64,000 bases of DNA from Gymnopus androsaceus JB14 (Eukaryota; Basidiomycota; Agaricomycetes; Agaricales; Omphalotaceae), in NCBI GenBank assembly GCA_009733575.1, contig ML769437.1, positions 186,001 through 250,000 of the forward strand. The letters run 5' to 3'. The translations under genes were made by a program, and so were the position numbers. Positions 46,168 through 58,755 of this stretch are shown in pieces. The notes beneath the pieces are model-generated. The model saw only the letters and a list, made by a program, of their open reading frames with translations. It had not been told where the DNA came from and did no database searches. Position 1 is the first letter of the stretch. Each line of letters starts with the position of its first letter.

Positions 46168-46736
46168 TTATTTGACAATAGAATTTACCCCACGAGCTTA
46201 AAAGAAGAGCAATTAAACAGCATTCATTCCACACACAACAACTGGGCACACCTGAGAGATAGTCCTTTGCTGTGCTGGGACTCTGGAAGAAAAATCAGAA
46301 CAAGAGAACCCAGTGCGGAAACAAGACCTACCATTCCCTTGATGAGCGCGTAAACATCCTTGTCATGATACCGGAGCCCAGTGGTTGGATCAGTATAGGG
46401 TGCTTCCAAACCTGTGATATCGCAGTAATGTTTCTGAGGAAGAAGGGAAGGTGGTGCTTCAATGGAAAGGTCTACCAACAGTAATCAGAAGTCGACAAGA
46501 AAAACAGAGGGTTATAACACACAAGTCGGGATTTCATCCTCAGCCGCCTTTCCGTCCACATCCATAACACCCTTTTCCACCATTTCCACTCGTCGTCTCT
46601 CACGTTCGGTTCGTTCACGTTCGCGCTCTTGCCCTAGAACGTTCTTCAGGTTCTTTGCGCGACGATTGACATTTTTGGTATATAGCGGGTTTTTGAAAGG
46701 TCTAGGGAAGTGCAGATACGATAGCTGCTCAGCCAA
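46168..46736 (-). CDS. IES6: INO80 chromatin-remodelling complex subunit Ies6 (YL1-C domain)
   Basis: Small nuclear subunit of the INO80 nucleosome remodeler, where Ies6 works with Arp5. Exon 1 (46736-46523) encodes SYLHFPRPFKNPLYTKN, then RRAKNLKNVLGQERERERTE, matching the FKNP-containing N-terminus of Ies6. Exon 2 (46472-46332) holds the YL1-C domain: LLPQKHYCDITGLEAPYTDP, then TGLRYHDKDVYALIKG. Exon 3, starting at 46282, gives SPSTAKDYLS. After a further intron the last codons read ARGVNSIVK and end at a TAA at 46168-46170. All phases agree, and the length (about 150 residues) suits the family. Reading is intact. Confidence 0.88.
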
Positions 46737-48764
46737 GCTCTGTTCAAGCCAAATTGTAGACGTTTCGAAGCTGAATGATTGAACGAATTCCTACAGGAGT
46801 CTGAGGGGTGGATATACCATCTGTCGCGGTGGCTTTCCTCTTGAGATTTTTGGCGGATGCTCGTCATATATGGGAATGACTAGCGTGCATTAACCAAAGT
46901 TCACGTCCCAACGGTAAAATGCTGGGGAAAAGTCGAAACAAATCTATAGGACACACGATTGTAAAGTCGGTTAGCGAGAAGCATTCTAAAGCGCAGCAGT
47001 TCGGGGACCAACTTACCGTGACTCGCTATCCTCGCTTAATCCCCTTCCACACAGTTGACCCAAATGTATCCAATCACAGACTCAGTCCACCATTCCTCTA
47101 CTATTAGAATACTTTACTACTCTATCCAGCGCGTCAGCCTATTCGTCTCTCGCTCCTTCCCTTGAAATCAGGACGTTCCAGGATCATTCCGCGCGGGTCT
47201 CGATCACACAATGATCTTTCCTCCAGTCGTCGTCTAATCCAGGTATGTTGGGTCTATATACATAACACCCCACCCGGACCAATGTGCAGCCGCACCCACC
47301 CCCGTCACCCACCACGCTCTTCTTTATACATCATGCCAGCCGGTACGCACGTTTCGATAGAGTAGATCGCGCACGTTCTAAAACCAAGCCCACAGGGACC
47401 GATACCGCAGGAGGAAGACGCACGATCCACCAGGCCTTTTTGGGCCATTTTTTGTTGTATTCCGTTTATTTTCTCCACGAACAAAAATCAGCATGCTATT
47501 TGAGTTTGACCTTAACACAATTTCCCTTTTGGAGAATCACGTTTACATTTGCGAATACGTAACCCCACCTATCAGCCGTTGAGAGGCCAAGACCAACGGG
47601 CGAATGCACGGGTCATAAGAAAGGGTATATTAGTGGGCCGTTAATCTCGCGATTGACGGCACTAGTCAGCTAGCGCCGATCACCGATTTCATGACCCCCT
47701 TGGACGCTCACTCTGCCTCCAACGAACGTTATCACACTGGCTGGGCCAAAATCAGAGAGGAGAGGTCAACAGTGACCACCAGCTTATCCGAGCAAACGGC
47801 CACAAACGATATAGAAACAATTAAATAGTCACGTATCCAGAGTTGTTGCCACCCCCAGTGCATATAGAAAATCCTGAGACTAAGCGGTACGCTCCTCTCA
47901 CGCCACAAGACTTCCTCTCACGTGTGCCACGTGCCAGAACCGTGAGTGAGTACGTGCTCAGGATGCAAAGCTCCCATGGCAGCCAGGCGCGGACCCAGCA
48001 ACTGCACTCGCCCCGAGCTCTTGACATGCAGCCACTGCCATTACGGTGGATCAGATCACATGCTTAGACTCACGTGCTCTAATACGCTCAAAACCAGCGA
48101 TGCTGTGTCCCCAGCAACCGAGAAACGACGCAGCTATCACCCCCAAAGGCCCCCAGCTGCAATTCCACTCCTCAAAGCCCTCGTGTATGAGACGCGCTGA
48201 TGTAAGCCGACAAAGTGTCTGAGTATACGATCGAAGAAGATAATCAAGTTCTGCGCGGGAACCAGGTGGGCGTATGCCCATCTCTCGAGGCCATCACCTC
48301 TATGCGCGCTCATTTGAGTATCAAGTAAACTAAATTATGGATCCGCGGCGTTTGACGCAGTGCACCACACTGCATTCTCTTCGTTCTTTGTGTTGTTCTT
48401 ATTCCCTGGATGTTTCTTCTTCAATTGTAGGTATATTGATATTCCGTCTCCCTTCTTTGTATCTAGAGTCCTATTTTTGTCTCTTGTTTCCTCGTCACCA
48501 TATCTTTTCATTCTCTATGATTCATCCTGTCTTATTTTTCTATGTGGTTCTAGCGAGGGGATAAAGAGTAAGGCAGGGTCGATCCTTAGCAGAACACACA
48601 TGTAGTGCTGCGCGAGAAGCACTATTCCGAAACCAGTAAGCTGTGTAAGTTATTTTATTCAATCGCCTGGCATCCATAGGAACGGTCTATAAGAGCGATG
48701 CCTCTTCTGCTGTGCACGACGTACCGAAGAAAATGCTCAAGCAAATGATCCCAGAGTTATTCCT
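46737..48764. other. Intergenic region, no gene recognised
   Basis: About 2 kb with only short open frames (for example 46919-47107 and 47162-47562) that resemble nothing known. 46740-46860 is repeated in diverged form at 50715-50885. The rest to 48764 shows no transposon or RNA gene that I can support. Confidence 0.4.
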
Positions 48765-49210
48765 AGCGCTTCTGAGGGGAAGCAGGAAACAAAGGGTCAT
48801 AATGAGGCGTAATGTACACAGGCTCAACGAACGCAGTGACAACCCCAAGACCAGGTAGCAATTTCCATGCCAATCTCCCTGCGGAAGAGCGTTCGTGGCG
48901 CGCGATGTCCATAAGTCCAATGCGTCTGAGAGGAAGATAGGCATCAGATGCGTGAAAGTGTCCGGAAGGTGGTGCATACGTCTAGACGTATTCACTAGCG
49001 CCGCCCTCAGTAGCTGTATCGTCTGTTTGGACTGATTGCGTACATTTGAGGGATGCGTGTGCCAACTGTAATTGTAGAGCTTACGACTTCCACCTTCTGC
49101 CAGTGACCACCATGCGCTGGAGCCGCTACCAGCGTAAGGCCAGCAAGTCCCCTTGTGCACAGCACAACCGCATATAGACAGACAAAAATCGAACAACTTC
49201 GCAACACGGA
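48765..49210 (-). CDS. Small hypothetical protein, possibly secreted or membrane-anchored
   Basis: The reading is built from two exons. The first has a hydrophobic N-terminal stretch, LRSCSIFVCLYAVVLCTRGL, then APAHGGHWQKVEV. An intron with donor GTAAGC and acceptor GTCTAG leads to YAPPSGHFHASDAYLPLRRI, then IARHERSSAGRLAWKL and a C-terminal AFVEPVYITPHYDPLFPASP ending at about 48765. The first codon shown is not ATG; a TGCAG acceptor just upstream (about 49214) suggests another, unidentified first exon. The continuous sensible peptide across the splice supports a real gene, but I do not recognise the family. Confidence 0.45.
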
Positions 49211-49214
49211 CTGC

Positions 49215-51125
49215 AGGGAGGGGCGAGAGCAAGAACTCGAAAATCAAAACATGTTACGCGTGTTAGTAGAAGAAACTATACCATAACGCAATGGGATGTG
49301 ACGTGCGCTACATTTCAGGGATCTTGTGGTGAAGCTTCTAGTACGGCACTGTGTTAAGGAACGCATCTGGAGAATAGTCGTTTCTCCCTCGTTTGCCAGT
49401 CACGAGAACCCTCAGATCGTATTATACGTTTGCGATTCCACCATGTAGCAGTTCGTTCCTACTCCTCATCGCTGCCACCCAACTTGAATGGTCTTCAGAG
49501 ACTCGCAGTTGACCAACCAATTATGACTGCAGGCGCAATTCTAGTCCTATCTGTCTCCGTCTGACCATGAAGTGACTTGATACCAAGCTCCCAAATAGAA
49601 AGTTCTATTCGGAGGAACGCGGTTAATTGGCTGTGTGTCGAACGGAAGGCGGTGGTTGACGAGTCTCTCAAGAACTGCTGCGTAGAGTCGGTGTGATGCT
49701 TTCATATTTTATGTAATTGTGGTCATCGTGTAATCTATGGTCTTGACATAGAAGACTTCGAGCTCACTTTTCTATCTATGTAACGGTCTAGTCTCGTCAT
49801 GTTCTCGATCTATATGTACTCATTGATTGCTCCCGTGATGGTAGCTCCGGCGAAATATTTTTTAAGAAGTAATATAGTATATAGTTAATGTGACTATGAA
49901 TCATTGCGTATTGAATTGTCTCTCTATTAAAGTGTTAAGATATAAAATCCTAACAGGAATTCTTCTCTCAACACATGTAAATTCGCTTATTGCCAGTAAC
50001 TGTCTGCGGTGATTGCGATTGCATTTTCTCTAGGTGTAGCTTCTTGGCGATCCGATCTTTTGCTCATAGCTCTGATCACTTATCAGCCTTTGTCTCTGTG
50101 TATCCTTCTATTAGTGGTACATTATGTATTTCTCTCTTTCTCCTTTCCTTTTCTTATTCGTCAAATCCCACTGCTTTAGATCGCTTCGCTTCCTATGTTA
50201 TCTTCTGTCATGTTCCGACTTCGTCTAGAGTGTATCTCTGTCATGCCCCGGCTGGGTTATGTCTCATTGATGCATTCCAAAGCTTCAAAAGCTATCCTGC
50301 TGGCTGGTGCCGATGATTCCGGACTTCCAACACATGAAGCGTAGAGAATAAACAGCTTTACTTACATTTAGCCATGTAGGTGAGGTACTGTGTGCGTCTA
50401 AGCACTTGCGAGTTCGGCAATCAGACTAACCCTTTATCCCTGAAAGATAGATACTAGAAATACGAGGGTAGCGCTGCCACTATTTATAAGTAGACCATCT
50501 CCCCGCCTTTCAAGTCGACCAGCAATTGCAAGAAGCTGAAAGTCAGGCAATCGATGATAGTAAATTGAGTCTGACGATGGGAAGCTTACCCTATAACTTC
50601 AAGCCACTCTGTTTACTCTTTTCCACACACACAGTACTGAGCTCAAAACTGAGTAAGTGGTAAGAGTTATTGAGAATCCCTTGGGCTTTGATTTCTATGT
50701 AATGGTTTATAGCTGCCCTGGTCAAGCCGAATTGTAGATCTAGATGTTTCGAAGTTCGATTCCTACAGGAGCCTGAGGAGTTGTCTATATACACACATCA
50801 GACGGATCGTCGGTGTATATTCGAGTCTGCCTAGGGGAGGAGTGGATATACCGTCTATTGCGGTAGCTTTCCTTTTGAGATTTTCGGGTGGCATCGTGTA
50901 GGATTACAAAAACAAAGAAAGAAGATTGTGGGTGTTTAAGTCGTGACAGCTTATTGCCTTGACCTGTAAAGAAAGGTAGGTTACGAAGGATTTATAGTGA
51001 GACAGAGAGAAACCCATATTAAACCCATTTTAATTCCCATTATCTAAAAGCTAGTACAGTATTAAGTAGAAAAGAACGAATTACAGTAAAGAAAATTTCC
51101 GTGTACGCAATTCTTCAGTACTTGA
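49215..51125. other. Intergenic region with a dispersed repeat
   Basis: No gene is recognised. 50715-50885 resembles 46740-46860 (shared GTTTCGAAG, TTCCTACAGGAG, GGTGGCTTTCCTCTTGAGAT-like pieces). The open frame at 49990-50316 (108 codons) has no features that support coding. Confidence 0.4.
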
Positions 51126-52466
51126 TTAAGCCGGAGCTCCTGCCACAGGAGTCCCTCCAGTCGTCACCGTAGTTGGTACAGCCCAATATCCCCAAAAGCT
51201 CGTACTCGTCCGTATGCACCTTCATCCACTGCTGCTGGCCAGCTAGAGTAATCGAATCCTGGTTGTTCAAACCCAGCCGGGACAGAACCGGGGAACGCAC
51301 TCCACTCTGAGCTCGTAAAGATGTACGAAGTCGATGTACAATCCCCAGTGGAATAATCATTTTGCGACGTAACCTCTATCGAGGCCAGCACGCCCGCCGG
51401 GTTCGATGTATTGCGTTGTTGATCGCATACACGTTGTTGATCGCATACACTGCGAACACGATTTCTGGTCCCTGGATATTCTCCACGACGTACTGCTGGG
51501 CAATCAGGGTGTCCGTCCCGCTTCCAACAAACAAGCCATTGATATAGAGAGAGGACTGGTCGTCTGCAATGATGAAGATGGTCGCGCTAGCGGAGGTATG
51601 GCCAGCAGGAAGAGTGTACGTGTATAGGAAAGCTCTGGCACCAGCAGGAGCAATATCAAACGGGCCCGAAACCTCGTCCGTCCAGATCCAGGACGATGAT
51701 GTGAACGTCAAAGGGTCTGTCCCGGCAAGAATGGCATCACCCCAAGGCCCAATTCCCATAGCTACCCTGGGAGACCGCATTGGCCCAAGTAGCATCGTTG
51801 AAATATAGCTGCTGGAAACCAGTGGGTACGCCACCTTCGACTAGCGCGCCATGTAGTATCGGAGACTATTGGAGTCGTCGTGCCATCTGTGTAGGTGATC
51901 ACTGCAGCCACCAGCAGACCCGCAGGATTTGGTGTAGTCCCCTCGTTCGTTGCATCCACCGCGATTAGCACATCACATCCACGGTCTGCGGGAGGGCAGG
52001 ACAACTCGACACATGTAGTGCTGGTTAAAGTCCAACCAGAGCTGAGTAATGATTTCATTGCCGTTAACATAGAGCGTGCCCTCGTCGTCCACGGCGAACG
52101 AGATGGTCAGGAATGCGGGAGTTTTGCCTTGGGGAGGAGCAAAGGTTTTACGGAAGGCTCGTGAACCACCAGGCGCATTTCCTGAAGAGAGTTCGGGTGT
52201 CCAGATCCAGTTGGAGGAGGCAAAGCTGAGTGTCGGAGTTGTACGTTGGACGAGGTCTCGAACGTTGTCTGTTTAGATGCGTTCATTGAAATCTGGAAAA
52301 ATGTAGACTTTGACTCACTTCCAGCAATGCTAGCTCCAGCGACAGAGCTAATACCAGCAAGAAGAGCCAAGGTAGCTGCAAAAGGAAGGTACGAATCAGA
52401 ACGCGTAAAGGAAATCAACGACATGGGTGAGTGCGTACATTTCAGGACTTGGTGAAGCTTGAACAT
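51126..52466 (-). pseudogene. Secreted protein with two internal repeats, frameshifted
   Basis: The first exon and next exon give a signal peptide, FKLHQVLKSTLALLAGISSV, spliced at a GTACGC donor and TGCAG acceptor. Two homologous domains follow: repeat 1 has NWIWTPELS, GGSRAFRKTFAPP, SFAVDDEGTLYVNG and TPNPAGLLVAAV; repeat 2 has SWIWTDEVSGP, GARAFLYTYTLP, IADDQSSLYINGL and NPAGVLASIEV, each followed by a TGF/GFE...W block. The fold may be a beta-sandwich, galactose-binding-like domain, but I cannot name it. The C-terminus reads WAVPTTVTTGGTPVAGAPA. At least five frame changes interrupt it (about 52040, 51845, 51755, 51405 and 51205). Either it is decaying or the local sequence is poor. Confidence 0.6.
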
Positions 52467-53523
52467 TGTTAGACCTGGGTATGATTCTTTCTCTTGCACT
52501 GAACCCAGCTTTTATACGTCGCATCCCTGTAGGTTTCGAATGTGCACGGCTGCTCACGATGATGTTCATACATCCTGTTGAATGTGGCGAAATTGCTGAA
52601 GCATATTTTCTGCCTGTGCATAGGAGATGCTTGAAATGAACGGTCGGGATTTGGCTGAGAGCGGTGGGTCGAGACTCGAGGTTCAGGATACGGGAGTTGT
52701 TGTTGGCGTGAATGAGTATTGTCAGCCAAATAGACTCGACTTCCGGATCTAAGGAAAGATAATAATAAACGAATCAGCCACAGTCAGGACGTCCTTCAAA
52801 AGTAATTAAACCACCCTTTAAGGTGCCTTCATTATTTTGCTTGCTCCGTAACTAGCAGACCCTTCTTGCACCTGATCAAGTCAGCCCTTGTTCGCCCCAA
52901 GATGCATATTTGTGCCTGGTCCCTTCGAAGTGCATACCTTGCCACTGGCATGACAAGACACAAGGGTTACCCGATGTCCGCTCCCGAGAACATAACTCCC
53001 AACTGACAGTAAGTAGCACCGCTCGGCGCTACACCTCAGGTAAAGCGGAAACGGTAAGGCTATGCAGCACTTTCGAGGACTCTTCACGCCAATCAAGTCG
53101 ACATCGATGGTTCGGATGTCTTTATGCAAAAGACGCACCGTTACTATGCTTCTAGACGTAGAAACGGATTGAAGTTTATCACTGCGCTGCTGCAGCTCGA
53201 GCAACACCCTCGAGACGGGGGAATGGGATAGCTCTGAGTGCCGAGTTGGATCGTTAACGGGTAAATCGACGGGCGGTTTCCAGCGAGTGCTTTGGGCGAA
53301 CTACAGGGAAGCTCGAGAGTACCGGGTATGTGAACTGCCTCCATTCGAATAGAGTAACTTGAGAGTAAGCTCTGGCGCAAAAGAACAACGTGTAAAGCGA
53401 TAACTTACGATTCAAGTATCTCCCTGCCACATTACTGAAGTGTGATCATGAAGAGAAGATAAGCGCCGGCTTCACGCTTCTTTGTTCCGAATTACTACAT
53501 GCTCTCTCGGACGCGTTAGAACA
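52467..53523. other. Intergenic region between divergent genes
   Basis: It lies between the divergently transcribed secreted-protein and chromodomain genes. Open frames here have no recognised features. Confidence 0.4.
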
Positions 53524-56500
53524 ATGGCCCGTTCCAAGAAGAAGGCCCGTCTGGAAAAGTCTTCTCCACAGCCAGAGGAAGAGGATGAGGCTGAGGAAGA
53601 GAATGGCTTTCAGGTTGGTGCGTTAGTATCGTACTCTTCTTACTCAGTGGCGGCTTGATTTAAGCTCAACTCAACAGAGTATTTCAAAGCCGCAAGAGTA
53701 AGCGATGCGAGCGAATGGGTATGTCCTGTCATATTCTTTACCTCTTGCCTAGCTCTAAAACGAATATAAATCCAGGAATATTTCGTCAAAGTACGTCCAG
53801 GATCCAGTGCTGTGTTGAAACTGAGACCTGAGAAATCTCCTAGTGGTTTGGATACGACGATCCGGATGATGATACGTAGGGTCGCATCGCTGCCACTTCT
53901 TCCACGATGCACTGATCTCAGCACGACAGATGGGAGCCTCAGGAGAATATCGCAAGTTGCCAACGTTTGCTCGCCTCATTCTGGAAGGAGGTCGGTACCG
54001 ATAACAAGGACTATCCCCCTGGTTATGAATGCTATCCATCTGATACATGGATCAGTATGTCTCCTTTACGCTCATTTATAGACGATGCTTGACGATGCTC
54101 TAGAGAAGGAAAAAGCTTGGTTTTTGGCACACTCTGATGACGAGAAGAAGAAGAAACGAATTGCACAACAAAAGGCTAGAGAAGCGGAGCAAGCAAAGAA
54201 GGAGGCGAAGAAGAAGAAGAAGGAGGTGCGCAGGATTGTCTTTCTTTCATTTCTTTGTTTCGCTGATCGTTCTGGTACAGGCGAACAGCGCCAACGTCGC
54301 CAAGATTACTATGGCGAAGAGGGCCCCTAGAGCATCGTCTTCCGCCTCAGCAGAGGTTCGAGTGAAAAAGGTTCTATCATTTCCAAAACATTGTGTTCTG
54401 TTAAATTTATCCGGTACGCGCAGGAGTCCGACAAATCAAACACTGCAACGGCTTTGGGGAAACGAAGGAGATCCAAATCGGAATCATCTTCTGAATCAGA
54501 CACGCCATTGCAAAAAACTGAAAAGCAACGGTCAAATCCGAAGCAAGTGAGTTTTGATTGTGTTTATTAGTCTTCCTCATGTTGACATGGGGGATGTAGA
54601 AGAAGAAAAAGAACACAACTCCCCTTGCTCCCAAAGACGACACGAAAACTGTAAGTCTTTTCTTGAATACTCGCAACATGCGCTTGATTTGTAGCAGGCA
54701 CCACCCGCACAGGACCCCGCTTCCCTGTTTTCCGACGAAAAATCTGTGTGTTCCAGCTCTTTTCGTTTGCTCAGCACACTCTTACTCTGTTCAATGTAGG
54801 TAACAGTGGCTGCTTCCCTGTTTGGTGACGAGAAATCTGTAGGTGCCCTTGTTCCGTTCGCTCAACATACGCTCAGTTTGAAGTAGGCACCAGCGGCGGA
54901 GGACCCTGCCTCCCTGTTCGACAACGAGAAAACTGTAGGTACCCTATTTTCGTTTGTGCGGTGATATACTCAACTTGGTGTAGGTCCCAGCAGCAGAGGA
55001 CCCCGCGGCCTTGTTCTCCCTGGACGCAAAGGCAAATTCTCGGGGACAATCTCCCAAAGAAAAGATTGTCTCATCTCCAGCTCCTGATCGTCTCTCCAAC
55101 TCTCGGACGCCTAGCGCTCCCCCAGCAGCGGAAACGAGTCGCGTCAGCAAAAAGCCAACCTTACCGCGTTTACAAACAGGCCCATCTGGGTCCATAGGTC
55201 CAGCTTCAACTTCCTCATTACCTGGACAGGCATTCGCAAAGTCTGCGACTTCTACTCCGACGATCCCCAAATCCAACCGGGCTGCATTCCTACCAAAACC
55301 AAAACCATCTCTTCGTGTCAAAACAGATATTTCCGCCTCCGCCTCTTCAGGGAGCGGAATCTCTACGAAACAACGTTTGGCGCAAACGGCAATGCAAATG
55401 ACTACGCCTACGGAGAAGGTTTATGAGCCAACGCGCCCTTTACCCCCTCAGAAATCGACATCTGGTATCCTGAGTGGTATGAGCTTCAAGAAGCGTGGGC
55501 CTCATGTAAAGGCATCTCCGACAATAACGACTGCAGACATCACTCCACGGAATTTACCCGTTTACTCTCCACAAGATACGCCTGCCTCCGCTCCAAGCAG
55601 CTCTGTACCTGCCAGTGCTACTTTTATATCTCCACCGTTGCATGTGCCTAAGGATGTGCTTTCTGCTAACGTGCACCCCCCCATTTCGCGCAAACGCAAG
55701 TCGAATGGCGAGGTTCAAGCTCAAGCTCAACTTCCCCCGCGAGAGTCGCGTTCATTTTCGATGAATGAGGTTCCCCCTGCTAGTTCGAGTGCAGAAATGC
55801 TGCCCTCTGAATGCCATGATGTCGAAATGGCTCCGCTGATGGATTTCGACCCACCACCGCCAGTTGCTCCTGCTAGGTATGTTCTTCTAGATTCTAATGT
55901 TGCAATCCGGGTCTGAAGGTTCATATTAAGCGCAAACTCTCCCATGATAGTAAATTCTCCACTGATAGACGAAGCTGAGAAATTCCTGCAGTCCGTGATT
56001 CCTCCAAAGTACGTCTTATGATGAGAGTGGATTACTTCTTTTTACTGAATTATCATCGATTTACAGAGTATCTGATGAGCCTTTCCAACCGAATCCGGAA
56101 TCGCCACTAGCACAGCATGTTATCCCGTCGTTCACGCGTCGGTGAGTTTCCTTTTTCAACTGCACAGAAAATGTCATTAATATATCAATTATTCTTGCAG
56201 GAGGCCCGAAAAGGAGCAAGCGATTTGGACTGGCAAGATTCTTCTAGACGATAATGATGCGGAACGTATAGTTTGTACGGAAGGCGTGCTGATGCCTTCA
56301 CCTTCGTCTGGTCAACAAGCAGCGTTGGCGCAGGGTGCTATGCCTTTGAGAGTGGCGATGTCGTACAAGGGCGACGGGCTGGTGATGAAAACGTTCTATG
56401 GTTTAGATGCGTTAGATGGTATTCTAGACGCGTTTAATCCGGTACAGGAATGGGGGTGGATTGGTTCTGTGGACGAGGAGGGGACCGGAAATCTGGGGAA

Positions 56501-58264
56501 GGTAGCAGAGTTTTTGCTTGCGCGAAAATTAGTGAGTCTTTTTCCTGTATTTGTATACTACCGGTGATCTAACCTTTTCACAGGTCGTCTCTTTACCTGT
56601 GATCGTCGAGAACAAAACTGCCGCGCTTATATTGCTATACCCTTCCACCATCATCCATCATCGCTTTCCAGATACTACTTCATTTCCTACAAGCGAGACC
56701 GCTTTGATTGCAGCGATGTATTCCTGGGTCCTTGGCGCAGACGACCGTTCACGGGAAATTACCCAGAGACATTATAAACGATTGGACGATGCTCTTGACA
56801 GAAGAGATCCCAAGCTACCGCAAGGGCTATATGACATATACGACAACCCCCGCAGTACAGTTTTCGGGCTTCAAACCGGACCTGAAGCACGCCACAAGGA
56901 TGTTGGAGGTTTCCGAACTTCTTCATGACTATCTGGGGTCGGGCGGCGATCGACCTTTCGCATTATGGCCACCGACGGATTCAGAAGCCTTTCGAGGCTC
57001 GAGCATTCCTCAGCTTGAAATGCAGATGTTGTTAGCGTTTTTGAAGGAGTATCCGGCAGCGATTCGACCGAGGCATCGTTGGGGTGGAACATGATAGCTT
57101 CCTTGAGGGCCATTTTTGTGCATGTCAATTCTCTGAATGCAGGTTCAGGGAATATCAAGGATATGCCCAATCTCGCAGGGTATCGAACGTTGAACGATGT
57201 GCGATTCTTCGTCTATGGATCTAGTGATATCGTGAACCCTCGTTTCCCCAACATAACGGAAGAAATTTGGCACATAGGTAGGCGTATTCTCTAATCGATG
57301 AACATCGGCTAACTGAATTTATAAGGTGGCATCCTAGCACTCACTCCGAGCGCATTGCTCTCTGATCCTCTTGGAGTGTATGAAACGGATCCAGCAAGTA
57401 GAGGAACACGATATCTGGGTGTGCTATACCTCGCCTGCCTCCATTGGAATGGCCGTTACTCTCATGTACCGCGGTAATGAGGATGCGGTTAAGAAGCGAA
57501 TAGCATGTACTGCATTCGAACATGGCCCGCGTCACTCTAAGAGTCGTACTACCGTCGCAAAAGAGAGCGATAGCGGTGATGGCGTTGATGAACCTATACG
57601 GTGCACATGCGACGGATTTGCACTGGAATGGCTTCTGGAGGCGATAGAAGACGAGTTTGTTTCAATTCTGGGGGCTCCACCTATCCCTGCATCTGATCCT
57701 TATTGTGATGGACACGGCTACAGTTGTTCACGGAGACATAGTACGAGATGGAAAACCACGTCGGAAGGACGAATGGGAAAAGTTTTCAGATGATCTCTTG
57801 GGCGCTTCGACCGTTACTTCTACAACGCATGCAGCTTTCCCTTCCTCACCACCGCCTATGTTCCCCCCTCCCTCACGAGAAGCTCAATACAAGAATCCAT
57901 TTGCTTCCTGGTTCCTTGACTTGTTTGATTGCTCTGCTCGCGATCGTCATGAAACGCTTGACTTTTGCGTAAAAGACTTTACGCGGCTGTGCGGTAATTT
58001 GCCAGAGGAGGAATGGGAGGAAGTGATCAGGAGGGAAATTATGTTTAACCTGAGTCGGATGGCGGTATGTAGGGGGTTCAGGGAGGAGCTCAGACGGTTT
58101 GTGGTAGTTACCGGAGATAAAGACAAGTATCTTGGGTCTGATTCAGGCGGTGTGAGTGCCATTTTTGTATAGTGGAGCTCTCTTTACTGATCCTTTTCTA
58201 GTTTGAATGGGTCACGGCTGAGGCGTTTAGATTCCATGATGAAGCGGATGGGATGGAACTTTAG
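53524..58264 (+). CDS. Large chromodomain protein (Chp1/HP1-like reader candidate)
   Basis: Starts MARSKKKARLEKSSPQPEEE. A chromodomain is split over four small exons: VEYFKAARVSDASEW, EYFVK, WFGYDDPDDDT and WEPQENIASCQRLLASFW, with the aromatic cage residues expected for methyl-lysine binding (F/Y, W, Y). A Lys/Glu-rich helix (KKKKRIAQQKAREAEQAKK) follows, then four short tandem exons and a long Pro/Ser-rich exon (54984-55877). The C-terminal half has an AIWTGKILL domain (possibly SPOC-like) and helical parts to RFVVVTGDKDKY and the last exon ending ADGMEL (58264). The order recalls heterochromatin protein Chp1, but the C-terminal identity is uncertain. Frame changes occur near 56775, 57085, 57395 and 57700. 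Confidence 0.65.
54690..55020 (+). repeat. Tandem exon-intron repeats inside the chromodomain gene
   Basis: Four successive exons encode variants of one peptide: APPAQDPASLFSDEKS, VTVAASLFGDEKS, APAAEDPASLFDNEKT and VPAAEDPAALFSLD. They start after TAG/CAG acceptors near 54696, 54799, 54888 and 54984. Donors follow the same codon (GTGTGT, GTAGGT, GTAGGT), and the introns are also alike (TTTCGTT...CTCA...GTAG). The duplicated unit is therefore about 90-100 bp of exon plus intron. Confidence 0.75.
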
Positions 58265-58640
58265 GCTAATACTGCTCTTGATAATGTTCTTGTACCTGTA
58301 CCTATCATGGTGCGACACTGCACCGTAGTTGATGTGAAGACGGGACGGTACTTCCAGCTCTACGCAAGGTCTGTTTGTGCTTGAAATCATGGTCCTACAG
58401 CACATCTATGTGAATGAGTCCTGGTGGATACTACAACCTCAGTGGAGGAGGGAACTAATGGGCAAGAAGGATGAGGACATCAGAGTGATCAAGGTTTTAT
58501 AGCTCATCCACCTATAAAAATTCTGTGTACTGTGAGAGTGCATATATGCAGAATATTTCAGTGTATCGAGCCTTGATACATCCCAACGCACCCTGGCTTC
58601 AGAAAATGTCACTGTAAGGAGTGTGATCATGTGCTTAAAT
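58265..58640. other. 3' flank of the chromodomain gene
   Basis: Non-coding. No features recognised. Confidence 0.4.
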
Positions 58641-58644
58641 GCTG

Positions 58645-58755
58645 CCCGGGAAGGCGTGATAGATGCTGTACTTCCCAAGCTAAGCACGGATAAATCCTGT
58701 ACTTACGCTGCCCGGCAAGTCATGATAAATGCCGTACTTCGAAATTTAAGCACGG
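58645..58755. repeat. Two direct repeats upstream of the tRNA gene
   Basis: GCTGCCCGGGAAGGCGTGAT ... GTACTTCCCAAGCTAAGCACGG is followed about 68 bp on by GCTGCCCGGCAAGTCATGAT ... GTACTTCGAAATTTAAGCACGG. The second copy ends on the first bases of the tRNA gene, and GTACTT(A/C)CG pieces fill the space. Confidence 0.65.

Noticed and set aside
48687..49247. A single 186-codon minus-strand frame
   Set aside because: A two-exon reading in another frame gives a more protein-like sequence with a hydrophobic N-terminus and proper splice sites; the long frame contains the intron.
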